Assembly (NCBI GenBank): GCA_964304625.1
Contig: OZ199838.1
Span: forward strand, 17,050,001 to 17,114,000
Source: Kudoa neothunni
Taxonomy: Eukaryota > Cnidaria
DNA: 64,000 bases
Direction: 5' to 3'
Below are positions 38,082-49,321 of the stretch, piece after piece (the first letter of the stretch is position 1; the number at the start of each line of letters is the position of its first letter). The position numbers were made by a program, and so were the translations under genes. A model generated the notes under the pieces. It was given only the letters and a program-made list of their open reading frames with translations, did not search any database and was not told the origin of the DNA.

Positions 38082-41000
38082 ATGGAGAAAATAAAAAGTT
38101 TGTTACGTAACGACAGGCTCTTGACTGTTTCTGCGTATATAATCTATGAAGAACAACCATTTAAACAACATGTTATCGACTTTTCAATAGTGAAAACAGA
38201 TAGAAATACTATGGCACGTATATATGACGCCATCACATGTTTAAGACACTTCAGGAAAGTACACCATTTGATAGATGAATATGAACAGGAGCATCGTAAA
38301 GCTCTACAATTATTAAATACAGAACTCCAATTTTTTGATGATATTAATGTTAAAGACTATGTGGTATGTCTATCAAATAAATTAAATTTCGATCTGCCAA
38401 CATCAATTACACACATGGAAAATTCCATAGAGGCAATGAGAATTTTCAAACGAAATATAGAAACTTATACATTTAAAAACAAACATACTGCTTTAAGAAT
38501 CCCGCTCATGAGCTTCATGAGTCATTTAAAGACAGAGAACAAAAAATGACCCCTTTCTACATTAAAATGACAGATTCAATGGTTCCGTACTTTCAACAAA
38601 TAAAATCTGATATGCAATCTTATATCACAAAGTACAATCAAGAATTGTTTGAAAGTTATTTGAAAAATTCTGAAAATTTCAATTCAATTCTACTTAATTT
38701 GAAGACTGGGAGCGTGTCCGATCGACAAAGTAGATGAAATTAAAAGTTTGCTAGAAAATACACAAAGTGTTTTATCATCAACGACTTCTTATATCTCGAA
38801 AGATTTGTCGGAAAAAATGACACAAAAAATTGTTAAACTACAAGCAGTGCTTGAATCGTATAAAAATCAGATTTCCGAAACTGAAGAACTTAAAACTAAA
38901 AATTAAGATAACAATAGAAAATATAGACAATTTACCTAAAGCCACTTCTGATGCCATTAACCGCATAAAACCTATAAAAAGGCAAATTGATAATTATATC
39001 TCACAAATCGATGAACTCCCGTCAATACTCTTAATTAGGATATCGAATATTTATCGGTAACGAATTAAACAATAAAATACAAAGATATTGGAAGAAGACA
39101 AGACAATTATTAGACACAACATTAAAAATTAAGTTTGAAGATGTTGAAAAATTGTATACTCAAGTTACTAAAGATGTTGAAACAGTGGCAAATAACTTTC
39201 AACCAATTGAAAGATAAGAATACAGATACTTTAAATACCTACCAAACGTTGAAATCTGAAATCGAAACCATAACAAGAGTGGAAATTCCACAATATCGAG
39301 AAAACCTTAATCTGGGAAAATTAGATGAAATTGCTATCCTTTACAAAATCCCACCTCCAAATTGATTGATATTGATAGTAGAAAGAAATTAAGAGATTTA
39401 GATTCATTAGAATCTAAAATTGATATTACCGAATTAACATCAATTGGAGAAAGCTTGACCACTGCGTCTAATACCATACAAGAAGTGAGGAAAAATAATG
39501 ATAATTTCAAATTGTCCACTCTCCAAATATAAACCCCCTCATTTCTCGAAACTGAAGCTAATGAAAAATCAGTCTTGTTTTCTAACTTTGTTGACGTTAC
39601 CGAAGGTAAATTGAGGCAAACCACGTTAAATAGCAATGTTTTAAAATCCAAAATTGATGATGTTCAATCCAAAATCAAAAAAAATAAAGAACTTGTGAAT
39701 AGTATCAATGAGCGTGCTCAACAATTAACCCAAGATTATAAAATTATAGAAGATGTAAAAAAGAGAATATCAACTAGTAAAAATATTACGCTGGTGAATT
39801 TGAATCATTGATAGCTAGAGAAACATCAAATTTAAATTTAAATCTCGATAGTGACGCTGACAAACTATCAGATGATATCAAAAACTATGAAGAATCCTAT
39901 GAAAGTATTAAACTCATGATCTCTGGTATAGTTGACGATATTAACGAATTGAAATCCTTGAAATCCGGTTACGAAATAGAAGTCGAAAATATGAAAAATA
40001 TGCATGCTAATATGGTGGAATCTCTTGGCTATGGACTGAATACAGTCGAAATCACGGATAAAACTTCTTTCGCAAATACCAAAGATGACCCCTCACCAAT
40101 TTATTTAAAAAATACAAAGAAACACTCAAAACCCAAACAACTAGTCTTAAAAACGAGGAGGATTATTATAAAGAAACCATCAACAAAGCTAACGACAAGG
40201 TAGCAAACGATTAGATCAATTAGCCAGAGTTCAATAATTGTGCAACACCTGAAAGGGAGAATTCTCAGTGGAAAATAATTTTTCGAGATTGAATGATCTG
40301 AATATCGGGTGTCATAAATCTGTTACTGAAGTAGAGAATAAAATAAACAATCATAAAATTAAATTTTCTTCAATTTCTACCGACTATGAGAATAACAACG
40401 CAATTTTGGCAACCGCCAAGAGTGACATAATGAGCCATCTTCAAAAATATAACACATTTTTTAATGATAAATCTGCATTTTCAAATAATGAAGTTGTGAA
40501 AAGAATTGAACAAGTGAAAGTTGATTTGAAAGAAAAGTTTGATTTATTCAAAGCTAACAACGACAAAATGAAAAATGAATTGGCACAATTGTCTACTATG
40601 AAAAACAACGTGAATAGTGAGATTGCTGTTGAAGAACAATTTATTGAAGAGTACACCAGGAACGTTTCAACCGAAAGAATTAACATTCAATCATTCCTTA
40701 AGAAAACTGCATTCACTGGAAGAAACAGCCCTCTACAATTAATGAAGCTAACAAAAAACTCACTGACAAGAAAGGAGAGCTTGATAACTTCTTGAAAGTT
40801 ACCGAGTCTCAATACGAACAAAATAAGGATTTGATAAAGGAAAAACAAGACGGAATTTCAACTAATGGTAAATTACAGATTGAATTATTACGAAAAGAAA
40901 AGTCTGCAACTTTAGATAAGTTTAGAGAATACAAAAAAGCACATGAGGCTATTTCAGCCAAGCCGACGATGGTAAAATTGATATTTCTACGGAGCTGAGC

Positions 41001-41715
41001 AATACATTTACTGAAATGAAAGCTGAAAAAAAAAGGATGAAAGATACATTTGAAGAGAATTTGAAAAAAGTTTCAGAAACCATTTCCGAAGCCAATACAC
41101 ATTATACTAACGAACAAAATAACCTTGAAAAGAAATATTCCGAAAAAAAATATATTGCTTCCGACTTATTAAGACAAATTAAATCATTATTAACAGCAAT
41201 TGGCTCGGAAAACTGATGATAACAAGTTTGGAAATTTGCACATACAATATACTGAACTTATCCCAAAAATAAAGAGTTTCCTCGATCAAAATAAAGATCC
41301 TATTACAATTACAGTATATGACGGTCAAATCAATGCCACTACTATTCCAGAAGATGCAAAAGAATTTAGGAATAAACTTAACGAAGCAATAAATAAAGAT
41401 GATAAATATGTTCAAGATTTAAACAGAAACCATTCATCTACTGAAACAGCTGATGTTACCATAAATATGGTAGATGAATCTCAAAATTTTGAAGAAGATA
41501 ATGATCACGACAGTGATTCTATGAGTGCAGCTCAATATGCTGCAGCATTAGGAGAGTCTAATAATGTATTAGCAAAAGATTATTTCAAGATGATTGTGGC
41601 AGGTGCTGCAGTAGCCTTGGTGGCTATCGCAATCGCTGGTGCTGTAATACGATACAGAAGCGTCAAAAAGAATGAAATTTACGAAAAATGTGAAAATATT
41701 TACGTCAAAGCATGA
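38082..41715 (+). pseudogene. Long coiled-coil protein with C-terminal membrane anchor, frame broken
   Basis: Not assigned to a family. Coding character runs continuously for 3.6 kb, roughly 1,200 residues: very rich in K, E, D, N, S and heptad-like hydrophobics, with little else. It ends in an acidic segment (FEEDNDHDSDSMSAAQ), a hydrophobic helix (MIVAGAAVALVAIAIAGAVI) and a short basic tail. That layout suits a tail-anchored tether or scaffold facing the cytosol, but this is inference. The reading frame changes about a dozen times (near 38540, 38705, 38890, 39055, 39190, 39360, 39530, 39800, 40110, 40220, 40740, 40980 and 41210), yet each piece stays coding-like until just past the change and few point stops are seen. 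One change is resolved by a 28-bp GT-AG segment (39057-39084); others fall at short homopolymers. It may be a recent pseudogene, a gene with some tiny introns, or base-calling indels. The start codon is uncertain. Confidence 0.6.
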
Positions 41716-42129
41716 TATTAGAGCGATAATATTCCATACAGAACCAAGTTACGTAGTAATTTAGAAATATTTATTTTAATAGTAGTATTAGTGTGTTCAG
41801 TATAGAAATGTGTTTCAATGGCCTATTATGTTATTTGAATAATAAAAAATTTTGATTAATTAATGTTAAAAAAAATTTTCGATAACTAATTATTGCTAAT
41901 GTAAAATTATTATTACTTATCAATTATAGGGTAATAGTTGGTGCAGCTGGTATTAATGCCTTTATATATTGACATTTTAACAACACTCATTTAATACGAT
42001 GAAATTTTTGTTTATATTAAAAGTTAGGCTGAACTTATGATATAAACCCCCTAACATTAAATTAACATAAGATTAGCGCAATAGAAAAATAACTACGAAA
42101 AACATGCAAATACAAATCTAAATGATAGT
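41716..42129. other. Gene-free spacer
   Basis: AT-rich 3' flank of the coiled-coil gene; nothing else is recognised. Confidence 0.5.
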
Positions 42130-43000
42130 AAATTAAAGTTGTTTTATCGAGGATATAAAACCATCCCATAAACCGAGATTGAATTTTCATCCCCATTGAA
42201 ATTCACCAATAAATTAAATTGATTGATACCATCCATCCACACTGACAAAAACATCTTCATTAACCGAAGATGTTCTGTTCCTCGGTGATATTTTCTATTT
42301 GATAGCATCCTAGGTTCCGTCCATGGTATTTGTATGAGCCTCTGTGGTACTATCCACATATTCTATACTGTGATTTACGGGGAGATGAGTGAAGAAATTA
42401 TTTAGTATTCCATAACTTTTGAAGCAATCTGTTATAATAATCAAACCAGGTAAACGAAAGTTTTAACGTTTTGTTTAAGAGTGTCGGCGGTTTTGTCAGG
42501 AATTTCCCCCAAAAATATCTTTCCTTCTGATGTCCTTTCTACACCTCCAAGAACCCATGCCGTTCGTTATGCTCCACATTGCCAAATTTTGACTCATCAA
42601 TGTCTTCGATTATATTTTCTTCTTTAATAATTATTTCCCTTAAAGCGTAAACTATCTGCTACCATCTGGCGAAGAACGTGACAATATTCCTTAATTGTTT
42701 GATACGAGTGCCCAATAATTGTGTCCAGATTAACGTTTTTTACGCTCACCAACCAGTAATATGACAACTCCAAAAAATCATGAAGTTTAATTCTCATATT
42801 ACTGAAAAATATCTACTCAAAAATGGATGTTTCTGTACTGCATATTTTGGAGCAGCATCGCCAATTTTTTCGATGTATAGAATGGCTAATTCCATTACAT
42901 TTTACACAGTTAGGTGTTGCTTTAAAGATACAAATATTGATAAGATAACAGATAGAGTTATCCTCATTGCAAGCAAAAATTATTAAAAAATCTTGGGGAA
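42130..43000 (-). pseudogene. IS1595/Merlin-like transposase, broken (minus strand)
   Basis: Read from about 43000 downward, the family order is visible over several frames: a helix-turn-helix region, IIEDIDESKFG with the first catalytic Asp (about 42618-42586), HGFLEV and ERTSEGKIFLGEIPDKTADT (about 42520-42460), IITDCFKSYG-like (about 42435-42405), and HSIEYVDSTTEAHTNTMDGT (about 42370-42311). It is interrupted by several frame changes and stops. It is closest to the copy at 48420-49123 and is a dead relic. Confidence 0.8.
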
Positions 43001-43429
43001 ATCATTCGCGCGGATCTAACGATATTCAATAGCCACCCCCAAAATTGTATTCCTGTGGTACACAGTATCCATGCTTGCACGAACATTATGCCAGATGGAT
43101 AATAATGGCGTTCGATCGTATTTTGTATTCAAAAATTACATTTTCATTCTTATATTAATGATAACTCGTAGATATTCAGACAAAGCTGAATGTTAAACAA
43201 CAAACAACAAATATCGAATAAATACATCATAATTATTCGAAAATATGTAGATTTTTTAGAATAATCAGCTATTTAATCATTCCATTACGAACCGTGACTT
43301 ATTTTAAAGACGAATAAGTCCCATTTTGTTTTATTTTATAACATAAGTAAGTCATAAGCAAAAATATTTTTCTCTTAGTTTATTAAAATTCTCAATAACT
43401 TCATTAATGGAAAAACGATGCATGGTTTT
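43001..43429. other. Spacer between transposase relics
   Basis: No coding region can be supported. Confidence 0.4.
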
Positions 43430-44750
43430 TAATAATTTTCATGAGTAAAGGATACATTCATTGCGTCGACTTCATTATTTATTGAGTTAACATATTTATC
43501 TTCTGGATCTTCAAATGAAATAGTTTCTTCTATGTTAACCCGACATTCAATTTGATTTTTCTAGGGATTTTCTTCCAGTCGAAATGATAATACCTCCTGA
43601 CCCACAATTATTAACAAGAATTATTTATTAAAATAGTTTTCGATTGTTTCTTCACTCACTAATTTCCACATTACTTTCATCGTGTACATATGTTCAAGTA
43701 AATCTGAAGGATCATTATTTGAATTGTTATCAAAAATATTAATAATATTAACAGTAACTTTATTGATCAAATAACTCGTCAGATGATTTTTGTAAATGTA
43801 TTAACAATCTTAAATAATTCCTTGATCTGATTGTTGCAATACGCTGGTTGTTCCTTGTGGGGGGATTCCAGAGTTCAAGATTTGAAATGTTTACCAGATC
43901 ATATGATTCTTATCTTACATTGAGAAGTTTCAGCTTTAATGATACCATCAGATATTTTGAAAAAATAAAGTCTTCACGTTAGTTTAATAGGGAGGTGTGA
44001 GGTCGTTTATTTCACGGAAGCATCAAGGTGTTTCACGATTGCGAATTATTAATGAGTCTTTTTTCTGACATCGAGTAGATCGCAACAATTGTTATTCTCT
44101 CTAGATTTTCTAGAACCGTGCAAGTTTTCCTCCATTTCAAATGCATAACCATATATTAAATTTCATATGGAGATATAAATTTAAATGATATTTTAACTAT
44201 CTTTTTCTGGTAAAACATTCCAGTTTCATCCAACTAAAAATATCTTTTGGATCATAATTTCCAATCAACTTTAACAGTTGATCCTTCCAAAGGGATATTA
44301 TTTTAGGAACAACATTATTGGATTTACATATGAATTTGTTACTTTCAACTTAACTCTCGAGGAAAATTCTTAAAACAAAACTGTCTCAGCCTCTACTAAC
44401 TTTAACAGTTGTGTTTTAACATTATATATGTAATCGAAGACTTTTTAATTACATCATCCTGAGAGAGTTCGATATTACGTGATCTGGTTAGCTCAATCCA
44501 CTCTTTAACCTTAGAATCCAAAATGTTGAAATTATTTTTTCTTAAGGTTTCTCTGTTGTGACATAGGTCCCCCATTGTTATAATCTTCCAGAATACTGCT
44601 ATTTTTTAATATTATGTTGTTTAAGGAAGATTTCGATTTAAATTCAAATATCTCAACGGGTTTAGCATTCAAGCTACCGAAATTTTTTATATCATCATAG
44701 TTTATTATATTAACTTTATTATCCAATTATCGATACTTTCTCAGATTTCT
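43430..44750 (-). pseudogene. Tigger/pogo-type transposase with CENP-B domain, broken
   Basis: The minus strand shows the Tigger order across frames. A CENP-B-type DNA-binding block DSKVKEWIELTRSRNIELSQ lies at about 44520-44460. The catalytic start YDPKDIF...DETGMFYQKK is at about 44250-44205, RITIVVA with KKDSLI at about 44100-44060, and the block GTTSVLQQSDQGII at about 43860-43818. An acidic tail (SFEDPEDKYVNSINNE) ends near 43430. Many frame changes and stops make it an old relic. Terminal repeats were not found. No long open frame marks this gene; it was found by reading motifs in all frames. Confidence 0.75.
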
Positions 44751-45289
44751 TAATTGCATATTAATCAGGGTGGTATAACGTTCAATAAAATTGGTTCGTG
44801 TCCAACAATCATCCGACTAAACTATCCAGAAAAATTGTCCGCTTCAGACCCTTGATATTCCATATTGAAACAGCCGGGTATACGCAGTCGCTTTAAAAAA
44901 CCTTCGTACGTTTTATCTGATTCAACAACTATTATAATTATTCAGAGGATTCATAATTTCTGAGAAGAACAAACTTTTCAAAATGGCATTGGTTTAAACG
45001 ATTACTGATCTTATGTGATATTAATCCAGCCTTTTAGGCTTGTCTTTTACATTCCGCAGGAGTCACTGGACTGGGATAGAATAAATTGACCTTGCAAGAT
45101 GTTTGAGGTTAGAATGGCTAGAATAAGCCCAATAAATTAGAGAATCATTATATATTTTATAAACAGATTTGTTTAAATAATTCTTATTTCCTCCCTATAC
45201 CAGTGATGTTCGACGAGAGCAAAAAAGTGTCAATAACAACAATAATAATTGCGCCCCCTAGCAAATGGTTTGTTAATCTCCTGTATTAA
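44751..45289. other. Unassigned sequence between Tigger and gypsy remains
   Basis: Short coding-like stretches occur on the minus strand (for example near 44880-44940), but no family is recognised. Confidence 0.4.
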
Positions 45290-48011
45290 TCTACCAACAT
45301 AACATCTCTTCATTCCCAGGTTTATTTACTTTTCTTGTAGATCTTCTTAAGGTTGGTTCATTTACATCTTCACTATCAGATGATACATTATCGTCAATAA
45401 GATTAGGGTTTTTCTACCTCCTGGGCCGTAGAATCTATAATTGGTTTTTAGTATTGGCCATTACCATTTGTTGTTGATGTAAATCTTCTTCAGCTGGGTT
45501 TGCATCAATCTCATCATTTGGTTCAGTGTATGGAATCATTATCAAATGGTCAATATGCCTTTTTAATTCTCGTCCGTTGGATAACACCAAATATGTAAGG
45601 GGTGCAACCGCTCTAAGAACTTTACCCTTAATTCATTTGGGGCCTTTCAAGAAATTTCGAATCAGTACAGTTTCACCGGGATCTAGTACTCGTGTTCCCT
45701 TTTCTCTATTCATTCTTGGTTTCCCTGGCTGGATCTTCAACGTGTCGAAGAAACTACCTGGCCTCCTTCCCATCATACAGATTGATTGCGCCATTGATGT
45801 TGTGCTGTGTAGTGTGTTTCTTTGATGGAGCAGGAACCGATCGATACTTTTTTGTATGTCACTATCAGATTTATCAAGGCATCCTTTGAAGGTCGTACAA
45901 ACCTTTCTGCCAGTCCGTCGGAAGATGGATGGTAAGCTAAAATAAATTTATGTCTGATGTTATTGCTAGCAGTAAAATCCCTCATTTCTTTGGGGACAAA
46001 TTTGGGACAATTATCAGACACCGTTGTTTCAGGATTACCAAGACGTGAAAATAAGGTCCTCATAACAGAAACAGTTCTATCTCCATTTGGCGAACTCATA
46101 GGTATCACTTCAGGCCATTTTGAATAAGCGTCGACCATTATAAGCAAATACAACCCTTTAATAGGACCAGCAAAATCGAAATGTACTCCTTCCAGTGGAT
46201 GTGAACAATTCTCCCATTGCAGTACTTTGCTTTTTATAGGCATTTTGCGTTTTTCTTCTTGGCATGAGCGGCAGCTGAAGTTTACCCTTTTAATATCACG
46301 GTTTATGTTAGGCCACCAAACATAACTTCTCGCTAGTTCTTTGGTTCTTGATATTCCCATATGCCCCGCATGCAATTCCTTCAACACTATACTTTGGAGT
46401 GATTTGGGTATGATAATCCGTCCGCCAAGTAGCAATGATCTATTCAAAAAACGATATCTCATTTTTCCTCCTTTTGAATTGTTCCAATCCGATTGGTATT
46501 TTGCTTTTCCATCCATTCTTAAAATGACTAATAACACTACTTAGGATTTCATCTGCCATTGTTTCTCTCGTCAGTTCTTCAAGCGTAAAGTGAAAGTGTC
46601 CATGTTTTAAAATTTTTTTAACAACTAATTTATCAATCATATCATTTGCCACTTCAAGTTCTTCATTAGCGTCCTTCTTTCTCATAAAAAGGCGAGGAAA
46701 ACAATCACCAGGATTATTTTCAGATCCGGCTCGATATTTGATTTCAAACAAGTATCCAGATAATGACTGCCCACCTTTGGATTCTAGACGCTGCTGTCTT
46801 CGGTATCCCATTTTTAGGATTAAAAATGGCTTATATTCAGTTAACAAGGTGAATCGTCATCCCTCCAGGTAATGATGGAACTTCTGAATTGCTCAAATGA
46901 TCGCTAATCCTTCTTTTTTAATCGTGGAATAATTTTCCTCTCTTTTTGATAGGCTTCTAGAAATAAATGAGATAGGTCTCACAAGGTTATCGTCCATAAC
47001 ATGGGATAATACTGCACCAACACCACTGCCAGAAGCGTCTGTTGTCAATAATAATTTTAGAGATGGATCAAAATAGACTAGCATATTTTTATTCGAAAGT
47101 AAACTCATTTTCTTTCTTCAGCAAGTTATACAGGAATTGGGTATGGAAGAAAAATTTGGAATAAATTTCCTATAATAATTTAGCATTCCATAGAATATCC
47201 TTATGTCTGTTTTATTAGAAGGTTTTTGCATCCTCATTACTTCTTCCACACCATTTAACTTTTTATTAGGCCTTTTCTGGAAACATTGTATCTGCAATAT
47301 TCAATAGATTCGTTAAGGAAAGCACATTTCTCTTTGTTCAGGCGAAGACCATGCTGCTGAAATATATTCAGCACCTTATCTAACGTTCTCAAGTGTTCAT
47401 TCCTCGTTTTCCCCGTAACAATAATGTTATCCAAATAACATTGAACATCTGGTATACCATTCAATAGCATATCCATTGTTCTTCGTCAAATTGCAGGGGC
47501 TGACGCCAACCCAAAATGAAGCCTCTGATATTCAAACAGTCCTTTATGTGTTGTGATCGTCAAAAACTCCTTTGAAGTATTCTCAAAATCCATTTGAAGA
47601 TAAGCATTTTCTAAGTCAATAACACTAAACGACTCTCCGCCGGCAAGAGTAGACATGATGTCTTCTACTGTAGGTAGTGGATATATATCCACATTTAGAT
47701 GAGGGTTCAATGTGACAGAAAAATCAGCACAAATTCTTACTCCACCACCTATCTTTTCAACAGCAACTATAGTTGTGGCCCATCTGCTGAATCTGATAGC
47801 TTTCAATATGCCAGCCTCTACCAGTCTATCGAGTTCTGTTGAAGCCATTTCTTTCTTATAAGAGATACTCTTCGGTATTTACAAAAAATAGGCGACGTAA
47901 TAGGTTTCAGTGATATTGCAGTTTTTGTTCCATTGAAACATCCAAGTTCGTTCCAAAATAATTTATGATATTTCTTCAACAAGCTTCCAATTTCTTTCGT
48001 TTCTAACTTCA
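45290..48011 (-). mobile_element. Ty3/gypsy-type LTR retrotransposon fossil
   Basis: A partial pol region on the minus strand. In transcription order: reverse transcriptase (about 47850-47255), RNase H (about 47110-46740), and integrase with an H2C2 zinc finger and catalytic core (about 46540-45770), with a C-terminal tail reaching about 45290. The order RT, RNase H, integrase is that of Ty3/gypsy. Gag, protease and LTRs were not recognised, so the element is truncated at both ends as well as broken inside, with roughly half a dozen interruptions. It looks moderately old. An IS1595-like relic abuts its upstream end at about 48012. Confidence 0.88.
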
Positions 48012-48019
48012 TGATCTCT

Positions 48020-48260
48020 AATGACCACTCTTCTCAAACTATCACTAACTATTCTCACTATCTTAGACAAATGATGGTCGATAGTTTAGGATTCGACGAC
48101 ATTATAATTGGAGGAGAAAATACAGTCGTAGAAATTGATGAGTCCAAGTTTGGTAAAAATAAAGCATAACAAAGCTCATGGTGTTAATGGAGCATGGGTT
48201 CATGGAGGTGTCGAAAGGACATCCGAAAGAAGAATGTTTCTAGTGAAGGTCCAGGATCAC
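48020..48260 (+). pseudogene. IS1595/Merlin-like transposase fragment, partial copy
   Basis: The segment from tcactaactattctcactat through GGENTVVEIDESKFGKNK to a GGVERTSERRMFLVKV-like block duplicates part of the fuller copy at 48420-49123 in the same orientation. Only the middle of the gene is present, with a frame break soon after the IDESKFG block. It is a tandem partial duplicate. Confidence 0.78.
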
Positions 48261-48419
48261 ATTTGATATCCGTCACCAAATAATCCTATAACATTGTCGA
48301 GATTAACAGTGGGGCTAATCGTTTGTTTTCCGCCACTAACACTAATTCCGCAACATGAGGATTATATACTCACCAACACAATATATAAGGATTAAGCCCT
48401 TATTTACAAACAACCATAC

Positions 48420-49123
48420 AACAATGATTGCACCAAGAAAGGCATTCAATAAAATTTGTAGTGAAGGGAAAAATTCCATCAATTATCTCATTGAACAGGG
48501 CATTCTTGAAGAGCCTATGCCTATTAATTGAAGTAAATGTGGTGGATCAGATTTTCGATCCACGGAAAAAATTGGTGTTGTTGTGCAATGTTTTGCCGGA
48601 AAGAAGTCTCTATTTTTGACTGTACGATCTTCAAAAATATGAAATTCAAAGTTAATGATTTCATGGAGTTGGCTTATTATTGGTTAGTGGGTGTAAAAAC
48701 TCTTAACTTGATCACTATTACTTGCCACTCCTCTCAAACGATCACTAACTATTCCCACTATCTTAGACAAATGATGGCCGATAGCTTAGGATTCGAGGAG
48801 AAAATACAGTCGTAGAAATTGATGAGACCAAGTTTGGTAAAAATAAAGCATAAACAAAGGTCATGGTGTTAATGGAGCACGGGTTCTTGGAGGTGTCGAA
48901 AGGACACCCGAAAGAAGAGTATTTCTAGTGGAGGTCCCTGGTAGAACTACTGAAACTTTAATAAAAAGAATAAAAACCTATGGTTAACCAGGCTCAATTA
49001 TCATCACTGACTGTTCCAAAAGCTACGCCACACTCCATAATTTCTACACTCATCTCACTGTTTACCACAGTATAGAATATAGATAGTGTTTCGGGAGATC
49101 ACACCAATATATTGAGGGCACNN
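48420..49123 (+). pseudogene. IS1595/Merlin-like transposase, broken and cut by a gap
   Basis: The N-terminal region shows an ISXO2-type start over two frames: NYLIEQGILEEPMPI, then a zinc-type SKCGG and FAGKKSLFLTVRS at about 48590-48640. It continues with HYLRQMMADSLGF, ENTVVEIDETKFGKNK at about 48800-48850 and a tail with SIEYR-like sequence near 49070. Several frame changes and stops are present. The 3' end runs into the assembly gap, so HTNxIE is missing. Confidence 0.8.
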
Positions 49124-49321
49124 NNNNNNNNNNNNNNNNNNNNNNNNNNNNNNNNNNNNNNNNNNNNNNNNNNNNNNNNNNNNNNNNNNNNNNNNNNNNN
49201 NNNNNNNNNNNNNNNNNNNNNNNNNNNNNNNNNNNNNNNNNNNNNNNNNNNNNNNNNNNNNNNNNNNNNNNNNNNNNNNNNNNNNNNNNNNNNNNNNNNN
49301 NNNNNNNNNNNNNNNNNNNNN
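49124..49321. other. Assembly gap (198 N)
   Basis: Run of undetermined bases. The 3' end of the transposase relic is lost in it. Confidence 1.

Noticed and set aside
38082-41715. Coiled-coil region as a viral or mobile-element structural gene
   Set aside because: No capsid, integrase, polymerase or terminal repeats are associated with it; a host gene is simpler.
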